From Acidimicrobiales bacterium (lineage in GTDB: Bacteria; Actinomycetota; Acidimicrobiia; Acidimicrobiales; Acidimicrobilacustridaceae): a stretch of DNA of 64,000 nucleotides. Both the position numbers and the translations under genes were made by a program. Below the pieces are notes generated by a model. It worked only from the letters and a program-made list of their open reading frames with translations. It did not search any database and had not been told where the DNA came from. Below, one piece after another: positions 20,392 through 28,263 of this stretch. How positions within the stretch are numbered: the first letter of the stretch is position 1; each line of letters begins with the position of its first letter. Where the stretch lies: the NCBI GenBank assembly GCA_018401565.1, contig JAGYKS010000024.1, forward strand, positions 1 to 64,000. Reading direction: 5' to 3'.

Positions 20392-21165
20392 GTGGAGCTG
20401 CAGGCCGCGCTCGAGGTCCTGGGCCTCGAGCCCGACGTCGACCTCACGACGCTCAAGCGTCGCTTCCGTGCGCTCGCGCACGACCATCATCCGGATCGTG
20501 GTGGTGACGCCGCGCGTTTCGCCGCGATCAACGATGCCTATCGCCGGCTGACGTCGAGCGAGCTCGAGCCCGCCACTCCGCGCACGGTCGCGAAGGGACG
20601 TCCGTCCCGGACGACCGCGTCCGAGGACGGCCTCTCGCGCCGGCCTGGGATCGGCCTGACGCCCGATGCCCTGACCGGGCCGAGCGATCGCAGGCTCCGC
20701 GAGCTGCGTGCCGATCGCCGGAGCCTGCTGACACCGCTGCTGTTCGCGGAGCTCCTCCTCCATCTCCGAGCCGGGCAGCAGCTCGTGCTCGCCTCTCGCG
20801 CACCTCATGCATGGTCGAACAGGATGGCAACCGTGCTGTCCGAGGATGCGACCAGCACGCTGCGTTGCTCCCTCACGCCGAGCACTCACGAGCTCACGAT
20901 CGAGCTGCGTGCCCGCGCGCGTGCAGCACGTCGCAAGCTCGCGACGGCGACCGGTGACGCGGTGGTCCTCCCGCCGACGTGGCGACGTCAGCGCAGCGAT
21001 GCGGTCATGACGATCTCCTCGACGCGTCCCTTCACGATGTCGGACGCCGCGTCAGCGATCAGCGCGACCGAACGCGTGCTCGACCTGCTCGAGACGCTCG
21101 ACTGGCCGCTCGCGCAGTGGCGGCTCGACGTCACCGGGTCGGACTCGCTGCTCGACGCACGCTGA
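20392..21165 (+). CDS. J-domain protein of unknown role
   Basis: GTG 20392 is preceded by 'ggagagcag'. The first 60 residues are a J domain: 'ALEVLGLEPDVDLTTLKRRF', 'RALAHDHHPDRGGDAARFAA' with the HPD motif, 'INDAYRRL'. The remaining 200 residues ('RRSLLTPLLFAELLLHLRAG', 'TLRCSLTPSTHELTIELRA', 'VLDLLETLDWPLAQWRLDVT') match no domain I recognise; there is no Gly/Phe linker or zinc finger, so it is not DnaJ. It is probably a specialised co-chaperone with its own client-binding domain. Intact frame, 257 residues. Confidence 0.75.
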   Translation: MELQAALEVLGLEPDVDLTTLKRRFRALAHDHHPDRGGDAARFAAINDAYRRLTSSELEPATPRTVAKGRPSRTTASEDGLSRRPGIGLTPDALTGPSDRRLRELRADRRSLLTPLLFAELLLHLRAGQQLVLASRAPHAWSNRMATVLSEDATSTLRCSLTPSTHELTIELRARARAARRKLATATGDAVVLPPTWRRQRSDAVMTISSTRPFTMSDAASAISATERVLDLLETLDWPLAQWRLDVTGSDSLLDAR

Positions 21166-21288
21166 CCGCGACCGGCCCATGCTGGTCCTTCCGACGATGC
21201 ACGGTCGGGCCTCCGCAGTTCTGAGGTCGTGCTGCGGCATGATGGCAGTGGTCCGATACGCCGTCGGTCCGCACGGAAAGTCGCTCCC

Positions 21289-21934
21289 ATGCTCGACGAC
21301 CTGCTCGCGACACCAGAGCAGTACCTCGCGCGCGCATCGCAGCACGACGTCGAGCAGGCCCGCGCCATCATCGGCGAGCTCAGCAACGCCGCGGTTGCTC
21401 GAGGTCGTGCTCAGCCAGGGCACCCTCGCGGTCGAGCCGGGCCGCGTCAGGCCCGGTGGGATCGATGCGCTGGCCGAACTCGACCGAGCTGCGGTCGAAC
21501 TGATGGGACTTCCTCAGGGGATCACAGCGTCAGCCGGTCACGGCCACAGCACGGGCGTCGCACCGAGAGCCGCGTCGCCGCTCCTCACCGGCTGGGAGCT
21601 CATCACCGTCGCCGAGCGTTCGGAACTCGTCGGAGCGACCGCGTCGCTCCCTGCGCGCCCGTGGCACCTCGCGCTGATCGCCTTCGCCGATGAGCCGCTC
21701 GATCCATCGGATCCGGTGGCCGTGCTGCGCGACATCACTGCCGCTACGACGGATGGACGTCTCGTGACGGCCACCCTGCGCTTCTCGCGCAACGAGTGCG
21801 AGCCTGCGATCCTCGCCGCGCGCGTGACGTCCCGACTCGAGGATCTCGGACGCTCCGCGCCGCTCGCGTGGGGCCTTCGCGCAGTGCTCGGCCGCACTGG
21901 CGGACGTCCTCCCGGCTGCATGACGTCGATCTGA
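21289..21934 (+). CDS. Hypothetical protein, frameshifted
   Basis: Not recognised. ATG 21289 opens 'MLDDLLATPEQYLARASQHD' and 'VEQARAIIGELSNAAVA'; an indel near 21400 moves the frame to 'LEVVLSQGTLAVEPGRVRPG', 'LLTGWELITVAERSELVGA', 'LPARPWHLALIAFADEPLDP', ending 'PGCMTSI'. About 215 residues, no membrane segment, with a weak 'GGAAAG' SD. Convergent with the DUF3293 gene, 8 bases between stops. Confidence 0.6.
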
Positions 21935-21942
21935 CGTGCAGC

Positions 21943-22401
21943 TCACTGCCAGCCGGCGTCGCCCACGCGCTCGGTCAGGAAGTAGGGCATCGAGGTCATG
22001 ACCTCGCCATCCGCCGCGACACAGGTGATCCGGTCCGTGATCTCGAAGACCGCGAGCTGATCGAACTTCGCAGCGAGATCGAGGACCGTGGCGCGGTCCG
22101 CACCGATGACGGCGCGGGAGTGCTCGAACGCCGACCAGTCCCGCGACCTCCCGACCGCGGGGTGATGGATGAGCCCTGCCGCATCGAGTGCCTCCTCGAG
22201 CGATCGACCGCGGCGATCGTTCTCCTCCCGGCTGAAGAAGTTCGGGTGGGGGTTCCAGGCAGTCACGATCCAGACCGGCTGGACCGGCAGCGCGGAGCAC
22301 GTCGCGACCTGTGTCGGCTCCAGCGTGAAGACCCGTCCGTCCAGCTGCACCTCGACGAACGCCGCTGCGTACTCGCGCCACGGTCCGTCATCGATCGCCA
22401 T
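21943..22401 (-). CDS. DUF3293 family protein
   Basis: Family of unknown function. ATG 22401 opens 'MAIDDGPWREYAAAFVEVQL'. Characteristic block 'PVWIVTAWNPHPNFFSREEN' followed by 'RRGRSLEEALDAAGLIHHPA' and 'WSAFEHSRAVIGADRATVLD'. 152 residues, intact. An in-frame upstream ATG at about 22500 would add 'GRPRHKFARSHRTQARAW', which looks non-homologous, so I use the shorter form. Divergent from the HTH gene across 262 bases. Confidence 0.75.
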   Translation of the reverse strand: MAIDDGPWREYAAAFVEVQLDGRVFTLEPTQVATCSALPVQPVWIVTAWNPHPNFFSREENDRRGRSLEEALDAAGLIHHPAVGRSRDWSAFEHSRAVIGADRATVLDLAAKFDQLAVFEITDRITCVAADGEVMTSMPYFLTERVGDAGWQ

Positions 22402-22539
22402 GCGTGGACCTCTCGTGGGCCGAACCGCCGCGAGCCATGCGCGCGCCTGCGTCCGATGCGATCGCGCGAATTTGTGCCTAGGACGGCCCATAATAGACCG
22501 ACGCAGATTGCACGCTGCATGCAGGCCGGCCGTTACACT

Positions 22540-22663
22540 TCCTCTGCAGCAGAGCCCGTGGTCGCCGGAACCGTTCCGGGCGGGACCACGTGGCCGCAGT
22601 GGCAAGAAGGGTCGGCTCCCAGGGACTGGAGCCGGTAGTGAGACCGAGAGAGGCAGCAGACCG
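22540..22663 (+). promoter_or_regulatory. Hairpin-rich leader of the HTH gene
   Basis: Three consecutive stable stems precede the gene: CTCTG/CAGAG at 22542-22554; GTGGTC/GACCAC at 22558-22589, enclosing an inner CGGAAC/GTTCCG stem; and GGCTCC/GGAGCC at 22614-22633. They are followed by the 'gagagagg' SD. A possible promoter, ttgcac (22509) with a TTACACT-like -10, lies just upstream. It resembles a cis-regulatory leader; it matches no riboswitch consensus I know. Confidence 0.45.
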
Positions 22664-22950
22664 ATGACCACACGCGCTGAACTTCTGAAGGCTTTGGGAC
22701 GGACCGAGTTCACAGTGATGCAGATGTCCGAGCGAGCAGGGGTCTCCGTCGAGGCCGCTCGCAGTCGGTTGACGCGTTACCTCGCGGCGGGGCTCGTCGA
22801 AGAGACCGAGAACGTCGTGCAGTACGTCGACAGCAAGCGGCCGTGCGCTCCGTGGCCGCCCAGCGCACCTCTACAGGGTCCGCTGAGGACGGCGCTTCGC
22901 TGTCGCCCGCTGCCGGAACGGCCGTCTCGCCGAGTCGATGGCGCCGATGA
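22664..22950 (+). CDS. Small winged-helix DNA-binding protein, frameshifted tail
   Basis: ATG 22664 with 'gagagagg' upstream. Residues 1-50 form a helix-turn-helix: 'MTTRAELLKALGRTEFTVMQ', 'MSERAGVSVEAARSRLTRYL', 'AAGLVEETENVVQYVDSKR', typical of small MarR/phage-like regulators. An indel near 22850 shifts to a Ser/Ala-rich tail 'AVRSVAAQRTSTGSAEDG' ending 'SPSRWRR' at 22950. About 95 residues. Sits between a structured leader and a candidate structured RNA; target unknown. Confidence 0.6.
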
Positions 22951-23057
22951 GGGCTCACAGGGTGAGCGCAAGGCGCATCTCACGTGCGCACGCCGTCCAT
23001 CCTCAGCGGAACACTTGAGGATTTCCGGTGGACAACCTGTGTCTTTCCGTCGTGCTC

Positions 23058-23086
23058 TGGACAGCGGACACGCGCCGTCGTATGGT
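23058..23086 (+). promoter_or_regulatory. Sigma-70-type promoter ahead of the candidate RNA
   Basis: TGGACA at 23058-23063 and TATGGT at 23081-23086 with a 17-base spacer. Transcription would begin near 23093, inside a region with no credible open frame and directly before the hairpin series. Confidence 0.5.
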
Positions 23087-23092
23087 CGCAGA

Positions 23093-23616
23093 ACCAGACG
23101 GGAACGGAACTGCAACATCCCGCCAGGTCGCCCAAGAGGTGACAGCCTCGGAAGGCGAAGGTGAAGGATCCGCAAGGATCGCGGTCAGCGCCAGGCTCGA
23201 GGCCTCGAGCAGGAGATGACCGTCAGCTGGCCTCCTCGGAGACAGCTCCGACACCGGGTGCGCGACGCCGAGAGGCGCGACACCAGGATCCGGAAGCGTC
23301 TGTCGGCGCCGGAAGGATCTCACGGACCGATGCAGCGGGACCGTGGAGATGGACGGACGGCTGAGAGGCCGCTCGGGCGGGGGACGTGGCGCACATCTTC
23401 GGATGTCGCGACAGGCGACTCGCTGGTCAAGATCGTCCTTCGGGATGATGGCCGCCATCAGGACCGGATGCACGGGCCGCTCTCGGAAGCGGTCAGCACC
23501 GATCCGACTCGGCGAGCACCCCTCGGGGGCGGCGACCCGAGTGGTGAGCGCGCACTCCAGAGGCGCGCGTTCACCCGCGACGCCCCGGTGGGCCCGAAAG
23601 GGCGCCCGGGGCGTTC
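23093..23616 (+). ncRNA. Candidate large structured RNA, class unknown
   Basis: This occupies the only stretch over 300 bases without a gene (22951-23733). Stems with canonical loops: GATCC-GCAA-GGATC (23167-23180); a 16-base palindrome (23195-23210); GGTG/CACC enclosing CGCC-GAGA-GGCG (23257-23284); ACATC-TTCG-GATGT (23393-23406); a 7-bp stem with c(TTCG)g loop (23432-23449); CCGCT/AGCGG (23477-23492); CACC/GGTG plus CTCGGG/CCCGAG (23517-23546); GCGCGC/GCGCGC (23548-23568); and a strong GAAA-capped 9+ bp hairpin (23580-23614) that could end the transcript. Purine-rich joints (gaaggtgaag, ggaagg) separate the stems. It lacks the conserved cores of RNase P RNA, tmRNA, SRP RNA and group I/II introns. 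Transcription and boundaries are inferred. Confidence 0.5.
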
Positions 23617-23733
23617 GTGCGTACGCCACCCGCCAGGGAACGTCCGCCGGGGAACGTCCGCTGTCGCGCGCGTAGGCTGCTCTCGACCGCGACCGGCGGT
23701 GCTCCTCGTGCGAACGATCTCGGAGGGAAGAGC

Positions 23734-24277
23734 ATGGCGACCGACACGGTCCAGACGAGTCCTGGCTGGCTCCAACCCGATCGCCTCGAGGCCGCCCGCG
23801 GCCAGCTCCCCATCGTCTACATCGAGGCCGTCCCGGTCCGCGTCGACCACCTCGGACGTGTGGAGGGCGTCGGCCTGCTCCTTCGCCCCCAGCCCGACGG
23901 GACCATCTCCCGTGCCATCGTCTCCGGCCGCGTGCTCCACAACGAGACGATCCGCGAGGCACTGTGGCGCCACCTCACCAAGGACCTCGGTGCTGACGCC
24001 GACCCGCAACTGCCCGCCGCAGCGTCACCGTTCACCGTCGTCGAATACTTCCCCGACCCTGCCCGCAGCGGCTTCCACGACCCGCGCCAGCACGCGGTCG
24101 CGCTCTGCTTCGTCGTCCCCATCGCAGGCACGTGCCGCCCGTCGCAGGATGCGCTCGAGTTCTCGTGGTTGACGCCCAGCGACGTCGTGAACGGCCAGAT
24201 CACCTCCGAGGCTCTCCGACGGCCACGACCGACTGGTCCGTCGCGCGCTCGCCCACTGCGGGATCAGCCCCAGCTGA
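23734..24277 (+). CDS. DUF4916 / Nudix-like hydrolase family protein
   Basis: ATG 23734 with 'ggagggaag' SD. 'GWLQPDRLEAARGQLPIVYI', 'AVPVRVDHLGRVEGVGLLLR', 'SGRVLHNETIREALWRHLTK' and 'RQHAVALCFVVPIAG' match the DUF4916 family, whose fold is Nudix-like. The canonical Nudix box Glu residues are only partly visible, so catalysis is uncertain. An indel near 24215 shifts the tail to 'DGHDRLVRRALAHCGISPS', ending at 24277. About 180 residues. Confidence 0.78.
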
Positions 24278-24345
24278 TCGGACCGAGCTGATCAGCCCCA
24301 GCTGACCTGTGCATCGTCGACCCGGGACGCTGCGTCCTTCGGCCC

Positions 24346-25582
24346 TCAGTCGCTGACGGTCAGACGCCGGACCGCTTCGTCGAGCAGGAACCACCCGGCG
24401 TCGGTCGCCGCGAGCCGCTCTCCCTCGAGTCGCACCAGGCCGAGCCCGATCACCTCGTCGAGCGCTGTCGCCGAGAGCGGCGGCAGATCGTCGCGATGCA
24501 GCCCTTCGCGCACCCGCAGGCCGAGGAGCAGGCGCTCGAGCCGACGTGCCTCGTCGTCCAAGGTCTCCTCGCCCGTGACGTCCAGGAGTCGACCCTCCCC
24601 GTCCCTCCCTCGCGTGCCCGCAGCACCGTGAGCACCGTGAGCACCATGGGCGCTCGCCTCGCTCGCGGCGAGATAGCGCTCCGTCGAGCGCGTCGTCCAC
24701 CAGCGGCGGCCGTCGCGGTGCGCATGCGCACCGACGCCCAGCCCCAGATAGTCGCCAGTGCCGCCAGTAGAGGACGTTGTGGCGCGAACGGGCACGAGGA
24801 CCGCGCGCGAAGCTCGAGACCTCGTAGTGCTCGTAGCCGGCCGCCGCGAGCACATCGCGCCCCTGGTCGAACCGCTCCCGCTGCACGTCATCATCGGGTG
24901 ACGGTGTCGTACCTGCGGCGACGGCGCGCGCGAGAGGAGTGTTCGCATGCACGCTCAGGGCGTACGCGGAGACGTGATCGACGTTCATCGCGACGACGGC
25001 CGCGAGCGTCGCCTCCCACGAGTCCGCACGCTCCCCCGGTGTGCCGTAGATCAGGTCGACGCTCACGGCATCGATCCCACCGCGACGCACCTGCTCGACC
25101 GCTGTCGCGACCCGGTCCGGTCGATGCAACCGGTCGAGTGTGCGCAGCACGTCGGGGTCGAAGGACTGTGCGCCCATCGAGATGCGGTTCACGCCAGCAG
25201 CAGCGAGCACCTCGAAGACGCGCAGTTCGGCCGTCTCCGGGTTGCACTCGACGGTGATCTCGACGTCCGGTGCGAGGTCGAACACGTCGGCGGTGACCTC
25301 GAGCACCGCTGCGAGACGCTCGGGCGGCAGCAGGGTCGGTGTCCCCCGCCGACGAAGACGGAGGTCACCTGCGGATGTTCACGCACGGCGGCCTGCGCTC
25401 GGACGTCGTCGCACAGGGCTGCGACGTAGCGGCGCATCACGTCGTCGCGATCGAGCGGTGCGAGGCTGCCGACCGGCTCGGTCGCGAAGTCGCAGTAGCC
25501 GCAGCGATGGTGGCAGAACGGGACGTGGAGATAGATGCCGAACCCGGCTGCGATCCCGGCCTCGACCGGTCGGGCGAGCCAT
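24346..25582 (-). CDS. hemW: Radical SAM protein HemW-like, start at the segment joint, frameshifted
   Basis: HemW binds heme and is related to coproporphyrinogen III dehydrogenase. Radical-SAM cysteines in 'GIYLHVPFCHHRCGYCDFAT', then 'VTSVFVGGGTPTLLPP'-like after frame repair, 'EITVECNPETAELRVFEVLA', 'AGVNRISMGAQSFDPDVLRT', 'AVSVDLIYGTPGERADSWE', and the C-terminal winged part 'VIGLGLVRLEGERLAATDAG'. The most likely start is ATG 25582 ('MARP...' after one indel), about 7 residues before the core. Bases upstream of it belong to a different gene on the other strand, so the natural promoter is lost. At least three breaks (near 24750, 24930, 25330). hemW-hrcA-dnaJ is a common actinobacterial order. 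Confidence 0.85.
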
Positions 25583-25600
25583 CCTTGCGCATCGAAGTGC
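25583..25600. other. Putative joint between two source sequences
   Basis: hemW (minus) begins at 25582 while a deacetylase lacking its first ~100 residues is already in family register by 25593-25600 ('RSAELLGVSRVAFLGYED'). No intergenic DNA separates them. Dinucleotide texture and frame-break density change here. Confidence 0.6.
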
Positions 25601-26246
25601 CGAGCTTCTCGGGGTGTCGAGGGTGGCGTTCCTCGGGTACGAGGATTCGGGGATGATGGGCGAGGCCAGCAACGACAATCCCGCCTGTTTCTGGCAGGCC
25701 GACGTGTCCGAGGCATCGGATCGGCTGGCGGTGTTGCTCGATGAGGTGGGGGCCGATGTGCTCACGGTCTATGACGCCCACGGTGGCTACGGTCATCCCG
25801 ACCACATCCAGGTGCACCGGGTGGGGTACCGGGCCGCTGCCGCCGTTGGGGTCGGGGGTCTGTACGAGGCCACCATGAACCGCACCCACATCGTGCAACT
25901 GATGAGTCAGCAGGCCGACCTGTTGGCGTCTGGCAATGCCGAGGGGGCCGAGGGGGCCGAAGCGACGGCGGCGGACCGCATTGAGGATCCCGATTTCGGG
26001 TCCGATGAGTCAGTGATCACCCACGCAGTGGACGTGTCGGGGGTGCTGGACCTCAAGCGGGCGGCGCTGATGGCCCACGCCTCGCAGATCGCCGATGACT
26101 CGTTTTTCCTCACCATGCCCCCCGAGGCCTTTGCGTTGGCATTCGGCACCGAGTGGTACATCAGCGCCGGGTCGGTCCGTGGTCCCGGCCAGCCGTTTGT
26201 CACCGACTTGCTGCCCGATGGCGCAAGCGGGTCCGGCTCGCAGTGA
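25593..26246 (+). CDS. PIG-L/LmbE deacetylase (Mca/MshB-like), 5'-truncated
   Basis: Zinc deacetylase family that includes MshB and mycothiol conjugate amidase. The frame enters at 'RSAELLGVSRVAFLGYEDSG' and contains 'VLTVYDAHGGYGHPDHIQVH' with the C-terminal zinc His, 'MNRTHIVQLMSQQ', and 'FALAFGTEWYISAG' near the end. The N-terminal 'AHPDDE' zinc motif is missing, cut at the joint, so no start codon exists here. The specific substrate (mycothiol conjugate versus GlcNAc-Ins) cannot be decided, but 'EDSGMMG' is typical of the Mca/MshB branch. The stop overlaps the next gene as GTGA. Confidence 0.85.
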   Translation, partial: RSAELLGVSRVAFLGYEDSGMMGEASNDNPACFWQADVSEASDRLAVLLDEVGADVLTVYDAHGGYGHPDHIQVHRVGYRAAAAVGVGGLYEATMNRTHIVQLMSQQADLLASGNAEGAEGAEATAADRIEDPDFGSDESVITHAVDVSGVLDLKRAALMAHASQIADDSFFLTMPPEAFALAFGTEWYISAGSVRGPGQPFVTDLLPDGASGSGSQ

Positions 26247-26803
26247 CGCGGGTGTGGCTGGTTCGCCATGGTGCGGCCAGCGCCCACTGGGGTGAGCATC
26301 TCGACCCCGGGTTGAGTCCCCAGGGTCGCAGCGATGCCGCCACCGCCTCCGATCTCCTGGCCGGTGGCGGTCCCATGCCGGTGGTGTCGAGCCCTTTGGC
26401 CAGAACCCGACAGACCGCCGAGGTGATCGCAGCAGCGTGGAGCGTCGAGGTGGTGGTGGAGCCGGCGGTGACCGAGGTGCCGTCACCGACCCAGGATCTG
26501 GCTGGGCGCCATCGGTGGTTGGTGGACCTTCTCGGTGGCACATGGACCACCCAGCCCGCACCGTTGTGGAAGTGGCGTCGGGAACTCGTGGCTTTCGTGT
26601 GCTCGCTGGCAGAGCCCACGGTGGTGGTGACCCATGCCGTGGCCATCAACACCGTGCTGGCTGAGGCCACCGGTGACGACCGTGTATTCACTGAGGCTGT
26701 GGCTCCCGGGTCGGTGACTGTGGTCGACGTGGATCCCGGTGGTGAGGCGCCAATGGTGGTGGTGGCCGTCGGTGCCCTTGACGGTGCGGCCCGGTTGTGG
26801 TGA
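26243..26803 (+). CDS. Histidine phosphatase family protein
   Basis: GTG 26243 shares GTGA with the deacetylase stop. 'TRVWLVRHGAASAHWGEHLD' carries the catalytic RHG, 'VVSSPLARTRQTAEVIAAAW' the second phosphate-binding block, and 'EPTVVVTHAVAINTVLAEAT' the second His. 186 residues, intact. Substrate unknown; pairing with a PIG-L gene suggests an operon but not a shared pathway. Confidence 0.85.
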   Translation: MTRVWLVRHGAASAHWGEHLDPGLSPQGRSDAATASDLLAGGGPMPVVSSPLARTRQTAEVIAAAWSVEVVVEPAVTEVPSPTQDLAGRHRWLVDLLGGTWTTQPAPLWKWRRELVAFVCSLAEPTVVVTHAVAINTVLAEATGDDRVFTEAVAPGSVTVVDVDPGGEAPMVVVAVGALDGAARLW

Positions 26804-26822
26804 CCGCCAGCTGTGGCGGCAG

Positions 26823-26828
26823 TAGTGT
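26823..26828 (+). promoter_or_regulatory. -10 element of the DUF4333 lipoprotein gene
   Basis: TAGTGT followed 7 bases later by GTG 26836, suggesting a leaderless start and favouring GTG 26836 over GTG 26797/26800, which overlap the previous stop. Confidence 0.4.
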
Positions 26829-26835
26829 CCCGGTC

Positions 26836-27228
26836 GTGGTGATGACGGCGATGACGGCGGGCAGCAAACCAGTGGGCGGGGAGTCGAAAGCGGCAGTTGA
26901 GGTCAGCGGCCGGCGACGATGGCCGGTGAAGGCTGTGTCAGTCATGATCGGCGCAACCTTGTCGCTGGCGGTGGTTACCGGTTGCTCCCAAGCCATCAAC
27001 GTGGCCACCCTCGAGCAGGAACTGGCGTCCCAGATCGCCGTGCAGCGCGGGATCGGGGTGTCGACGGTGAAGGTCGTGTGTCCCGCAACCGTCGAGGTCG
27101 CTGAGGGTTCGGTGGTGGAGTGCTCGGCGGTCATCGACGGAGCGTCGTCCACCGTGACCGTGACCCAGACCGATGGCAAGGGCGCCATGCAATGGGTGCT
27201 CAGTTCGGACGCCCCGCCCGGCAACTGA
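26836..27228 (+). CDS. DUF4333-domain lipoprotein
   Basis: Exported lipid-anchored protein of unknown function. A long N-region ('MTAMTAGSKPVGGESKAAVE') precedes the hydrophobic core 'AVSVMIGATLSLAVV' and lipobox 'VTGC'. The mature part is a DUF4333 domain: 'LEQELASQIAVQRGIGVSTV', 'KVVCPATVEVAEGSVVECSA', with the conserved Cys pair. 131 residues from the chosen start. A longer form beginning at 26797 is possible. Convergent with map. Confidence 0.8.
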   Translation: MVMTAMTAGSKPVGGESKAAVEVSGRRRWPVKAVSVMIGATLSLAVVTGCSQAINVATLEQELASQIAVQRGIGVSTVKVVCPATVEVAEGSVVECSAVIDGASSTVTVTQTDGKGAMQWVLSSDAPPGN

Positions 27229-27251
27229 CGCCAGCGGGTGTGTCGGGTGCC

Positions 27252-27290
27252 TGCTGCCCGGGTGCCTGAGGCTTGCTGCCCGGGTGCCTG
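27252..27290. repeat. 17-bp direct repeat between convergent genes
   Basis: tgctgcccgggtgcctg occurs exactly at 27252-27268 and 27274-27290, and ggtgcctg also precedes the first copy. GCCTGA (27264) and TCAGGC (27293) could form a stem serving as a bidirectional terminator for the convergent lipoprotein and map genes. Confidence 0.7.
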
Positions 27291-27292
27291 CT

Positions 27293-28246
27293 TCAGGCGC
27301 CAGCGGCGGGAAGGGTGAGGATCTCGGAACCGGTGTCGGTGACCACGAGGGTGTGCTCAAACTGGGCGACCCGGCTGTTGTCGGTGGTGACGGCGGTCCA
27401 GTCGTCATCCCAGATGGCGTGACGCCACGTGCCGGCCGAGATCATCGGCTCCACGGTGAAGGTCATCCCGGGTTCCATGATGGTGCGGGCGCGACGCTCG
27501 TAATAGTGCGGAATCTGCAGGTCGGTGTGGAACTGCTCACCGATGCCGTGGCCGATGAAGGCCCGCACGACTTCGAAACCGTTGGCATGGGCATGGGTCT
27601 CGATGGCCTTGCCGATCACATTGACGGGCTCACCAGGGCGGACAGCGGCAATACCGAGGTGGGTGCACTGGCGGGTGACGTCAATGAGCCGCAACGACTC
27701 GGGGTCCACGGTTCCCACTGGCACGGTCATGTTGGTGTCGCCGTGCACACCATCAAGAAAAATGGTGACATCCAGATTTACGATGTCGCCGTCGGCCAAC
27801 TCCCGGTCGTCGGGGATGCCGTGGCAGATGACCTCGTTGACCGACGTGCACAGGCTCTTTGGGAACCAGCGGTAGTTCAGGGGGCTGGGATACCCACCAC
27901 GTCGGATGCATTCTTCGTGGGCAATGGCGTCGAGCCGGTCGGTGGTCACCCCGGGTGCCACTGCGGCTGCGGCGATCTGAAGGACCTCAGCTGCGGCCTG
28001 ACCGGCACGGCGCATGCGGTCGATCACCTCAGGTGACTTCACCAGTGGCTCGTCCCATTCGTCGGGAACGCCGGACTCGGCGTAGGACGGGCGGGGGATC
28101 TCCGGCGGCACCAGGCGCATGGGAGTCTGGCGTCCTGGCCTGACCCGCTCAGTGGACCGACGATGGCAGCGCTTGAACTTCTGCCCACTGCCGCACCAGC
28201 ACACGTCATTCGGCTTGAGGACCGGAGGGAGGGTGGAGACAGGCAC
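27293..28246 (-). CDS. map: Type I methionine aminopeptidase with N-terminal SEC-C zinc motif
   Basis: Removes N-terminal Met from nascent proteins. Residues 10-30 carry a SEC-C-like motif 'DVCWCGSGQKFKRCHRR', as in the long actinobacterial MetAP form, possibly for ribosome contact. Catalytic metal ligands: 'NEVICHGIPDDRELADGDIV', 'NLDVTIFLDGVHGDTNMTVP', 'FIGHGIGEQFHTDLQIPHYY' and 'MTFTVEPMI'. 317 residues, intact. GTG 28246 is leaderless (see the -10 element). Confidence 0.96.
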   Translation of the reverse strand: MPVSTLPPVLKPNDVCWCGSGQKFKRCHRRSTERVRPGRQTPMRLVPPEIPRPSYAESGVPDEWDEPLVKSPEVIDRMRRAGQAAAEVLQIAAAAVAPGVTTDRLDAIAHEECIRRGGYPSPLNYRWFPKSLCTSVNEVICHGIPDDRELADGDIVNLDVTIFLDGVHGDTNMTVPVGTVDPESLRLIDVTRQCTHLGIAAVRPGEPVNVIGKAIETHAHANGFEVVRAFIGHGIGEQFHTDLQIPHYYERRARTIMEPGMTFTVEPMISAGTWRHAIWDDDWTAVTTDNSRVAQFEHTLVVTDTGSEILTLPAAGA

Positions 28247-28252
28247 GTCGCC

Positions 28253-28258
28253 AGTCTA
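28253..28258 (-). promoter_or_regulatory. -10 element of map, leaderless
   Basis: TAGACT on the minus strand, six bases (ggcgac), then GTG 28246. Confidence 0.55.
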
Positions 28259-28263
28259 CGGCG

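Noticed and set aside
23093..23616. RNase P RNA, tmRNA, SRP RNA or an intron as identity of the structured stretch
   Set aside because: None of the invariant cores (RNase P gaggaaagtcc-type block, tmRNA 3' acceptor with CCA, SRP ggaag loop helix, intron catalytic cores) is present on either strand.
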